A stretch of 64,000 nt of DNA from Hymenobacter sp. BT188 (GTDB lineage Bacteria > Bacteroidota > Bacteroidia > Cytophagales > Hymenobacteraceae): the NCBI RefSeq assembly GCF_014333585.1, contig NZ_JACSCW010000005.1, forward strand, positions 405,656-469,655. The letters run 5' to 3'. Position 1 is the first letter of the stretch. Every line of letters starts with the position of its first letter. The notes beneath the pieces were generated by a model. The model was not told where the DNA came from. It was given only the letters and a program-made list of their open reading frames with translations, and did not search any database. Positions 41,881-49,068 of this stretch are shown piece by piece. Made by a program: the position numbers and the translations under genes.

Positions 41881-43899
41881 ATGAAACTTTTTAGATTGTT
41901 GCCGGTGCTAGTATTGCTGAATGCCTGCGCCGTAAGGTCAGCCACTATTGCCCTGCCCGCACTCCCCGACTTCACCAGTTATCCGGTGTACTACGGGCCG
42001 GATCTGGGCCTTACATTCCAAGCGGGGCGCGCCACGTTGCGGGTGTGGGCCCCCACGGCAGAAGCGCTGCACCTCAAGCTTTACACTAATGGCATAGGAG
42101 GGGAGTCGGTGGCCGACTTTGCTATGCGAAAGGCCGAAAGCGGCACCTGGACCTTTACGTTGCCCGCGCAGCCGGCTGGCCGCTTTTATGTGGTGCAGGC
42201 AACCATTGGGGGGCAAAAAATGGCCGAAGTACCTGACCCCTATGTGCATGCCGTGGGGCTCAACGGACAGCGTGGCGTTTTGCTCGATCCGGCCTCGGTG
42301 AACCCAATGGGTTGGCTTGATGACCAACGCCCTACGCTGGCCAAGCCCACCGACGTAATAATCGGGGAATTACATCTGCGCGACCTGTCCATGCACCCGA
42401 AATCCGGGATTGAGCATAAGGGTAAATACCTGGGACTAACGGAGCACGGCACGCATGGGCCTGATGGTGTAAGCACGGGCCTCGATCATCTGGTGGAACT
42501 GGGTATCAGCCATGTACATCTGCTGCCCACCAATGACCTTGCTTCCATCGATGAAAGCAAGCTGAGTGAAAACCACTACAATTGGGGCTACGAGCCGCTG
42601 CACTTCTCCGTGCCCGAAGGCTCTTTTGCTACTGACCCCACCGACCCTGCCGCCCGCATCCGGGAGCTGAAGCAGGTGGCGCAGGCCTTACACCGGCGCG
42701 GCCTGCGCCTGGTGCTCGACGTGGTGTATAACCACACCACCGATGCGTCCCGCACCAGTTTCGAGCAGCTCGTACCGGGCTATTATTACCGACACAATGA
42801 CGATGGCAGCTACTCCAACGCTACCGCCTGCGGCAACGAAATAGCCTCAGAGCGGCCTATGGTGCGCAAGCTCATTGTGGAATCGGTGGCGTACTGGGCC
42901 CGCGAGTATCACGCCGATGGGTTTCGGTTTGACCTGATGGGCGTACTGGATATCGAAACCATGCGCGCCGTGCGCGTGGCCCTCGATCAGCAGGATCACA
43001 GTATTTTGCTGTATGGGGAAGGCTGGACCGCAGGCCCCAGTCCCTTGCCCGAGACGGCACGGGCGGTGAAAGCCAATGTACAGCGGCTGGAACGTATTGC
43101 CGCCTTCAGCGACGAGCTGCGCGACGGCGTGCGTGGACACGTATCGCGGCGCACGGAGCCGGGCTTCGCCAGCGGGCATCCGGGGTTGGAGGAGAGCGTA
43201 AAATTCGGCATTGTGGCGGCCACCGAGCACCCGCAGGTCGATTACTTGAAGGTAAATTACAGCAAAGCGCCCTGGGCCGGCACACCCGCCCAAACCATCA
43301 ATTACGTAGCCTGCCACGACGACCAGCTGCTCTGGGATAAGCTAAAATCATCGAACCCGGGCGCGACCGAAGCTGAATTGATTCAGCGCGATATCCTCAG
43401 CAATACCATTGTGTTTACTTCGCAGGGAATCCCGTTTTTGCCTATTGGCGATGAGTTTTTGCGCACGAAAGGCGGCTCCCACAATTCCTTCAACCAGCCT
43501 GACAGCGTTAATCAAATTGACTGGGGCCGCAAAGCCCGCTATGCGCCGGTATATGCGTTTTATCAGAAGTTGCTGGCCTTACGTCGGGCTCACCCGGCTT
43601 TTCGCCTGCCCACCCATGAGCTAATTCAGCAGCACCTTGAGTTTCTGCCAGATTTGCCCCCCGGCACCATTGCTTACCGTCTGCGCGACCACGCTGGCGG
43701 CGACACGTGGCGGAATATCGTAGTGATTTTCAATGGCAACCTAGCCCCTGCTTCCGTCACGGTGCCGGCTGGTAGCTACACGGTCGTATTGCGCGGCGAC
43801 CAACTCATGCCGACTGGCATCGAGAAAATGCCCCCCAGCCGTGAGCCATTCGCGCTAAAAATGCCCCCCAGCACCGCCACAATTATAGTGGAGCCCTAA
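41881..43899 (+). CDS. pulA: Type I pullulanase (GH13_14) lipoprotein
   Basis: 672 residues. Debranches pullulan or glycogen-like alpha-1,6 linkages. Signal ends in LLNACAV (lipobox), so it is exported and lipidated. An N-terminal CBM48-like domain (LRVWAPTAEALHLKLY) precedes the barrel. Type I signature YNWGYEP (about 233) is present; the nucleophile is in GFRFDLMG (about 350), the acid in YGEGW (about 379) and the third Asp in ACHDDQLLW (about 479). The C-terminus contains two near-identical motif sites 33 bases apart (KMPPSRE, KMPPSTA). Its 3' end overlaps the convergent histidine kinase gene by 17 bases. Confidence 0.92.
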   Translation: MKLFRLLPVLVLLNACAVRSATIALPALPDFTSYPVYYGPDLGLTFQAGRATLRVWAPTAEALHLKLYTNGIGGESVADFAMRKAESGTWTFTLPAQPAGRFYVVQATIGGQKMAEVPDPYVHAVGLNGQRGVLLDPASVNPMGWLDDQRPTLAKPTDVIIGELHLRDLSMHPKSGIEHKGKYLGLTEHGTHGPDGVSTGLDHLVELGISHVHLLPTNDLASIDESKLSENHYNWGYEPLHFSVPEGSFATDPTDPAARIRELKQVAQALHRRGLRLVLDVVYNHTTDASRTSFEQLVPGYYYRHNDDGSYSNATACGNEIASERPMVRKLIVESVAYWAREYHADGFRFDLMGVLDIETMRAVRVALDQQDHSILLYGEGWTAGPSPLPETARAVKANVQRLERIAAFSDELRDGVRGHVSRRTEPGFASGHPGLEESVKFGIVAATEHPQVDYLKVNYSKAPWAGTPAQTINYVACHDDQLLWDKLKSSNPGATEAELIQRDILSNTIVFTSQGIPFLPIGDEFLRTKGGSHNSFNQPDSVNQIDWGRKARYAPVYAFYQKLLALRRAHPAFRLPTHELIQQHLEFLPDLPPGTIAYRLRDHAGGDTWRNIVVIFNGNLAPASVTVPAGSYTVVLRGDQLMPTGIEKMPPSREPFALKMPPSTATIIVEP

Positions 43900-45259
43900 C
43901 CGAGCTTGGGAGCACCGAAAGTGCTGGAGCAGATGATGCTACGGTGGGGAAAATGAGTTGAAAAGACGATCCTAAGCCCTCAATGGAGCTGACCTCAACG
44001 TGAATACCGTGCAAATCGGCAATCGTTTTGACGATGGATAAGCCCAGTCCGTAACTGTCTTGGGTGGCACTAGGACCTTTATCGAAGGGATGAAATAGGC
44101 GCGCGACCTGTTCCTTGGGGATACCCTGCCCCGTGTCGCGCACTTCCAGAATATAGCCCATCCCAGCAGGCGCGGGCCGCCCCAGTAAGTGAATTTGCCC
44201 GCCTTCGCGGTTATATTTCACTGCGTTGCTCACTAAGTTGGACAAGAGCGTGAACAGCAGCCCGCGGTTACACTGGTGCACGACAAAATCGGGCTGCACC
44301 ACGCGGTGAAGGGTGAGACCGTAGACTTCCAATCGTTCGTAGAGTTCTTCGGCTACTTCGCCCGTTAGCTCTTGAAGCGACACTTCATCGGTGCGGGCGA
44401 ACTGGTCATTCTCAATTTTAGAAATCATCAACAGCGACTTGATAATAGTGCGCAGGCGATGCACCGTGCGCTGCGACTCCACTACCCGCAGCAGGTTTTC
44501 CTCCGACAAAGTATCGTCGGCGAGCATATTATCGAAGCGGTATTGCAAGGCGGCCAGCGGCGTGAGCAACTCGTGCGAGGCATCGGCAATAAACTTGCGC
44601 TCCTTGGTAAAGGATTCCTGCAGGGTGCGCATCATAGTGAGCAAACTCTCGTCGAGGTGCCGGAAGTCGTCGGTGCTCGTGGCCAGAGGCTCCAGGTTAA
44701 AAGACGCCGGGTGGCGCACGTTGCGCAGGCGTCGGCTGATGATGGTACTCAGCGGCTCCAGCAGATAGCGAAAAAAGGCTAAGTCCGCCAGCGTCGTTAG
44801 GCCGATGGCCAGCAGCAGAATATAAAACGCATACTGGCGGAAGTTGCGCTCCGTCTCGCCGATGCTGCCCGTGCTGCGGCCCACTTCCAGCAGATAGTTC
44901 TGCCCGTTTTGAGCAAATGAATAGCTGAGTACCCGATACTCCACTATCTCATCTTCCACGGCCCGTTTCGAATCTTCAATAAGGTTGATGGTCGGGCCGG
45001 CTGGAATTTCCTCAAGCGATATAAATTCTTCCTTCAACAGGTTGTAGCTGCCATACGACGACTGGTCGTCCTCCAGAAACGTGGAAATACCCGTGCGCCG
45101 AATCAGGCGCAGAACCTTTTCTTTCTTCTGCTGCAGACGCTGATCTGTGCTGTGTAGCGCCAGGCGGCTCATAACAGGAGGCAGCACGCCTACCAGCAGC
45201 AGCAGAATAGCCACCCGCGACAACGCATTAAACAAAGAAAACTTGGTGCCGAGCTTCAC
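43883..45259 (-). CDS. Sensor histidine kinase
   Basis: 458 residues. Two transmembrane segments flank a periplasmic sensor (about 10-30 and 143-165). The H-box FIADASHELLTPLAALQYRF (His about 229), N-box LVSNAVKYNREGG and G-boxes RDTGQGIPKEQV and SYGLGLSIVKTIADLHG are intact. It is 81 bases after the response regulator on the same strand, giving a normal two-component pair. The signal is not evident from sequence. 3' end overlaps pulA. Confidence 0.94.
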   Translation of the reverse strand: MKLGTKFSLFNALSRVAILLLLVGVLPPVMSRLALHSTDQRLQQKKEKVLRLIRRTGISTFLEDDQSSYGSYNLLKEEFISLEEIPAGPTINLIEDSKRAVEDEIVEYRVLSYSFAQNGQNYLLEVGRSTGSIGETERNFRQYAFYILLLAIGLTTLADLAFFRYLLEPLSTIISRRLRNVRHPASFNLEPLATSTDDFRHLDESLLTMMRTLQESFTKERKFIADASHELLTPLAALQYRFDNMLADDTLSEENLLRVVESQRTVHRLRTIIKSLLMISKIENDQFARTDEVSLQELTGEVAEELYERLEVYGLTLHRVVQPDFVVHQCNRGLLFTLLSNLVSNAVKYNREGGQIHLLGRPAPAGMGYILEVRDTGQGIPKEQVARLFHPFDKGPSATQDSYGLGLSIVKTIADLHGIHVEVSSIEGLGSSFQLIFPTVASSAPALSVLPSSVRAPL

Positions 45260-45340
45260 GCTTCTAAACAGGTAAAATCACTGGTACAATTACGCCGTCA
45301 GGGCTGAGGCCGGGTGGTGTTCTGCGGTTTTACCACTTAG

Positions 45341-46021
45341 TTAGTGCTGCAAGGTAACCCGGTAACCCAGGCCCCGGACAGTCTCTATCCAATCGGCGTT
45401 GGCGTAGCGACCGAGCTTTTTGCGCAGATTCTTTATATGGGCATCAATGTAATTGGAGTCGAAGCCCATTTCGGGTAAGTTGCCCCAGATATGCTCGGTA
45501 AGCTGAAGCCGGGTGAGCACCCGGTTACGGTTCAGGACCAGGTAGCTCAGCACATCAAATTCCTTAGTAGATAAAGGAACCGCTAAGCCCGCGTGCAGCA
45601 GTCGGCGAGTTTGCAGATCCAGCTCAAAGGCATGACAGGCAACGTGGGGCTTGTGCAGACCAAAGCGCCGCCGGGTAATGGCATGCATGCGGGCCAGCAG
45701 TTCCGGCAGCGAAAAGGGTTTGGCCAAGTAGTCATCGGCGCCCAGCTCCAGGCCCCGGATGCGGTCTTCCACGGCTCCACGCGCGGTGAGGATGATGACG
45801 GCCGCCGTCAGGTCGTTCTGCTTGGCTTCCGCCAACACCTGCAGCCCATCACCATCAGGCAAACCAAGGTCCAGCAGCACAAAGTCGAAGGGTGTGTCAG
45901 CCAATTGTTCGCGGGCTTCGCGCGCGGTGCGAGCCACGGTGCAGTTGAAGTTTTGCTGGTGCAGAAACAAGCCCAGCTCCCGGGCCAGCGTACGTTCGTC
46001 TTCGACAATCAGGACAGTCAT
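45341..46021 (-). CDS. OmpR-family response regulator
   Basis: 226 residues. Receiver domain with acidic pocket (VEDER, Asp51 in LLDLGLPDGD) and conserved Lys (DDYLAKPFSLPEL), followed by a winged-helix DNA-binding domain (VPLSTKEFDVLSYLVLNRNR, IDAHIKNLRKKLGRYANADW). Begins 20 bases after the outer-membrane barrel gene, so the three genes barrel-regulator-kinase are probably one operon. Confidence 0.95.
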   Translation of the reverse strand: MTVLIVEDERTLARELGLFLHQQNFNCTVARTAREAREQLADTPFDFVLLDLGLPDGDGLQVLAEAKQNDLTAAVIILTARGAVEDRIRGLELGADDYLAKPFSLPELLARMHAITRRRFGLHKPHVACHAFELDLQTRRLLHAGLAVPLSTKEFDVLSYLVLNRNRVLTRLQLTEHIWGNLPEMGFDSNYIDAHIKNLRKKLGRYANADWIETVRGLGYRVTLQH

Positions 46022-46041
46022 GCTAAAGTACTGGGGGGCTT

Positions 46042-46950
46042 TTATAAGGTCAGCGACACGCTGGCGGTCAGGTAAGATCGGGCTACTGAGACATCATCGG
46101 GCACCAGGTTGACTGGCACGGTGTAGCGCCAGGCTGCCTGCACCGATACCTTGCCGCGGGCGTAGGTTACGGGGAGGCGCAGTTCGTAGTTGAGGAGGCG
46201 AAAGCGCGTTGTTTCGCTCGTCTCAGTGGTGGGGCTTCCCGTGCCAGGGCCACGGCCGGCCGGCGGACCACCATTGCCACGCTGCCGTTGCTGTACCAGG
46301 CTGGTTTGGGCAAAGCGCTGCGTCCCTATAGTGGCGCTCAGCCGGGGCTCTATTGCAATATAGCCCCCCAGCACTTTGTCAATCTCGAAGTAGCGGGAAT
46401 TGTCGAGAATAAGAAACAGGTCGCTGGACTCCCCAAACACGTAGCTTGTATTCAGGCGTGAGTATACATATCCCCAGTCCCAGCCCAGGTAGCCATCGAG
46501 CGAATTATTGACGCTGGACTTTACCAACGGGCTGTTAGCGGCGAACAAAAAACGGGAGTAGCTGATGGAGGCGTCTATTTTCTTGGTCAGATCAACGTCC
46601 CAACCCACCGACAAGTCCGTTTCATCCACGAAGCTGCTGGTAGAAAACAGATTGTAGCTCACGGCCGAACCCCACACGCCAAAGCGGCTTTTGTAGATTA
46701 GCTCGGCGGCAGCATACGGGTAGCGCTCCGTTTGGGTACGCCCAAAAAAGGAAGAGTTGTTGCCAGCACTTAAGGTGGCTGTGATGCTGCCCCGACGGGG
46801 GGCATTATTGTCGATGGCGGGAGCCACTGTAGCGCCCCCGGTGGGTTGCCCACTGCCTACATCCTGGGCGCAGGAAATTTGGGGAAAACTCATGCCTATT
46901 GTCAGTACGCCTCCGATAAGCCAAGCATACGGCTTATGCAACCACATCAT
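46042..46950 (-). CDS. Outer-membrane beta-barrel protein in two-component operon
   Basis: 302 residues with an N-terminal signal peptide (WLIGGVLTIGMSFPQISCAQ). Regular amphipathic strands suggest a barrel (GSITATLSAGNNSSFFGRTQ, VWGSAVSYNLFSTSSFVDET, DGYLGWDWGYVYSRLNTSYV, GKVSVQAAWRYTVPVNLVPD) ending SYLTASVSLTL. A Gly/Pro-rich loop (RGNGGPPAGRGPGTGSPT) sits near residue 225. Matches the Bacteroidota outer-membrane beta-barrel group by pattern only. A motif copy overlaps just after the stop (46031). Possibly the target or cue of the adjacent two-component system. Confidence 0.75.
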   Translation of the reverse strand: MMWLHKPYAWLIGGVLTIGMSFPQISCAQDVGSGQPTGGATVAPAIDNNAPRRGSITATLSAGNNSSFFGRTQTERYPYAAAELIYKSRFGVWGSAVSYNLFSTSSFVDETDLSVGWDVDLTKKIDASISYSRFLFAANSPLVKSSVNNSLDGYLGWDWGYVYSRLNTSYVFGESSDLFLILDNSRYFEIDKVLGGYIAIEPRLSATIGTQRFAQTSLVQQRQRGNGGPPAGRGPGTGSPTTETSETTRFRLLNYELRLPVTYARGKVSVQAAWRYTVPVNLVPDDVSVARSYLTASVSLTL

Positions 46951-46977
46951 AGAACGTGAAGAAAGAAGATGAAGATG

Positions 46978-47361
46978 CTAGTTGCCACGCCCGCGCCCGG
47001 CGCCTGCTGCCCGGCTAGCGCCACGACCTGCTTCGGTACCACCCCGGGCGCTACGGGCACTGTGCTCGGGCCGAGCTCCGCGGGCCGAGCGGCTGGTAGC
47101 ACGCTGCTCTGGTGCAGTGGCGTCGGTTACCCGCTTGGGCTTACGCTTAGCCTCTGTCTGGGGCACCGCTTTGATCGGCGCTGAAGAGCCCGCCCCCTGG
47201 GCTGTAGCAGACTTATCGCCCTGCCCCGGCACTACAGCGGAAGCCAGCAGCGTAGGAGTATCCGAACGGCTAAGCTTCCCGATCACGGGTGCCTGCGCCT
47301 GCGCCTGATTTATCAGCAGCGACAAGGAAGCTACTACGAGTAGAGAAAGGAGAGATTTCAT
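46978..47361 (-). CDS. Small secreted basic low-complexity protein 1
   Basis: 127 residues from ATG 47361 (MKSLLSLLVVASLSLLINQA, signal peptide ending QAQA). The mature chain is Ala/Arg/Gly/Ser-rich and strongly basic (KRKPKRVTDATAPEQRATSR, ending AGRGRGN). No domain recognised. It resembles the neighbouring 47509-47934 product in composition and order of features, so the two may be paralogues. Confidence 0.6.
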   Translation of the reverse strand: MKSLLSLLVVASLSLLINQAQAQAPVIGKLSRSDTPTLLASAVVPGQGDKSATAQGAGSSAPIKAVPQTEAKRKPKRVTDATAPEQRATSRSARGARPEHSARSARGGTEAGRGASRAAGAGRGRGN

Positions 47362-47508
47362 CGTTGCTATACTGCCTGGTGGGCGCGGGAAAGTAATTAT
47401 TGAAGGGTTCGGACCTCGGTTAAGTTGGTCCACAGACCCAGCCCGAAGCCGATGGAGTTAACCACCGTCTTCGGGCCGGTGACGTGGCGCTTGGGCAAGC
47501 CGTGACGA

Positions 47509-47934
47509 CTAGTTACCACCCTGATGGCTGGCACCTGTCTGGTGGCTACCGGCTGCCGGACCGCGACCACCCGAGTGAGCAGCACGGTTGGCATTGCCGC
47601 GTGCGCTTTGCTTGCCACGGGTAATACGCTCAGGACGGGCGGTGCTCTTGCCTTTGCTGGCTGAGCGGCCTTCGCTGGCCACTGCGCTTACACCGGCTCC
47701 TTTGTCGGCGCCGGTGAGGGTGGTATTTTGGGCTACATCGCTTACCGTTTGTCCGTGGTTAACGGGAGCCGTTGCGCTTGCATCTTTTGTGTTCTTCTTC
47801 TCTTTTTTCTCAGGACGCTCCGTTTTGGCAGGGCGCTGGGCTTTGTCGGGGCGCTCACCCTGGGCCGAGGCAGTAGCAGGCGTAAGCAGTACAGTAGTGG
47901 CTAGCAGAGCGGCGGAAAACAGAAACTTTTTCAT
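47509..47934 (-). CDS. Small secreted basic low-complexity protein 2
   Basis: 141 residues; signal peptide MKKFLFSAALLATTVLLTPA ending in ASAQ, then a Lys/Arg/Gly/Ser/Ala-rich mature region (QRPAKTERPEKKEKKNTKDA, later RGKQSARGNANRAAHSGGRG). Likely disordered; may bind polyanions such as extracellular DNA or polysaccharide, which is inference from charge only. Lies 147 bases upstream of its sister gene. Confidence 0.62.
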   Translation of the reverse strand: MKKFLFSAALLATTVLLTPATASAQGERPDKAQRPAKTERPEKKEKKNTKDASATAPVNHGQTVSDVAQNTTLTGADKGAGVSAVASEGRSASKGKSTARPERITRGKQSARGNANRAAHSGGRGPAAGSHQTGASHQGGN

Positions 47935-48430
47935 AAGTACTAATGGGTTAGAAGTGGGGTAAGTGTCAAAGTGTGCTGTAAACCTATCACGGCAAGATGA
48001 TGTGAAAATGATAAGTGCCGTATTCGGAAAAAGCCCCCCACCTATATAAATTCGATTGTGATTCTGCTGACTTAAATTTTTGTACAGTCAGCAAATTCGC
48101 TACCAAGAACAACCGTTGTTACTGTTTGTCGCCAGTAGTATTTGCTTATTTCCGGGCTGTCATTATGCCGACTCACATAAGTATTTTAAGACTTTATAAA
48201 GAACGCCTAGCGCCTTAGCAAACTTTGTGTCAGACTGACTACTTAGTTTACTTATAATGGAAGGAGGGACCTGAAGTAGAAACGCTTAGCTTCTCTATTT
48301 CTCTGTTTACCCCACAGTTTCAGTGGTACTCACATTAAGCCCAGCCGCAAGCCATTCACGCTAAAATGCCCCCCTGTACCGCCACGATTTTAGTGGAGAA
48401 ATAAGGATTTACCAAGCAAGCAGATTGCCG
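47935..48430. other. Intergenic region, 496 bases, with gene relic
   Basis: Contains an isolated motif copy (GCCCCCCACC near 48033), AT-rich sequence to about 48300, and the 65-bp degenerate copy of the pullulanase 3' end. A 67-codon open frame at 48015-48218 has no protein-like character and is not called. Confidence 0.6.
48340..48404 (+). pseudogene. Relic of a pullulanase 3' end
   Basis: 65 bases align with 43834-43899 (end of pulA) with roughly nine differences and one missing A, ending in the same TAA. Shared landmarks: CCCAGCCG, AGCCATTC, CGCTAAA, ATGCCCCCC, ACCGCCAC, TAGTGGAG. The missing base breaks the frame. It is a remnant of a former duplicate gene or a copied fragment. Confidence 0.8.
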
Positions 48431-49033
48431 TTACGCAACAATGATTTCGTGCTTGCTGAGCAGGCCGGGCAAGCCCTCCAGACTGAAGCGGGCCCGCTTC
48501 ACAACGTTCATATCAGGGTCGATGAGGAAGCCGGAAGCGGTGGTAAAATCAGTGGCGGTGAGCTGCGTTTGCTCGAATATCGCCCCCGTCAGATTGCACT
48601 CCTGAAACACAGCTTCTGCGAGGTCGGTGTAGGAAAAATCTGCCTCCGTCAGAACGCAGTTTGCGAAGCGGGCGCCGCGCATGCGCTTGCCGTGGAAGGA
48701 AGCGTATGGAAGTTGGCAATGAGCAAACTCCACCTCAAACCACATATCCCGACAGGCCGAAAACTGCACGCCTGAAAGCTTGCACTCCCGAAACATTACG
48801 TTCTGCAAGCCCGCACCCGCCAGCGTAGCCAATGATAGGTTACAACGCTCAAACACGCAGTCAATGAAGCGCTTATCGGTCAGGTTGGCCCTCGAGAAGT
48901 CGCAGGCCACGAACCGGCATTGCTCCATCTCCTGCTGGGGGGCAATTTCAGCCGCCGTCCAGCGCTCAAACACACGCTCAGGTGAAAAAACGAGCGTGTG
49001 TTTGAGCGCTGGAGTGGTACGCCGTGGTTTCAT
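48431..49033 (-). CDS. Pentapeptide repeat protein
   Basis: 200 residues made largely of A(D/N)LXX-type repeats forming a right-handed beta-helix (CDFSRANLTDKRFIDCVFER, CNLSLATLAGAGLQNVMFRE, ARFANCVLTEADFSYTDLAE, CNLTGAIFEQTQLTATDFTT). No signal peptide, so cytoplasmic. Such proteins may mimic DNA or act as scaffolds; some resemble Qnr/MfpA gyrase protectors, but nothing here is specific for that. Stand-alone gene. Confidence 0.9.
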   Translation of the reverse strand: MKPRRTTPALKHTLVFSPERVFERWTAAEIAPQQEMEQCRFVACDFSRANLTDKRFIDCVFERCNLSLATLAGAGLQNVMFRECKLSGVQFSACRDMWFEVEFAHCQLPYASFHGKRMRGARFANCVLTEADFSYTDLAEAVFQECNLTGAIFEQTQLTATDFTTASGFLIDPDMNVVKRARFSLEGLPGLLSKHEIIVA

Positions 49034-49068
49034 GGTACTCGGAATAGGAGGACAGTTCGTTGAATATC

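Noticed and set aside
48015..48218. 67-codon frame in the intergenic region before the pentapeptide gene
   Set aside because: Composition is unlike neighbouring proteins, no signal or domain, and the ATG sits next to a stray motif copy; insufficient support.
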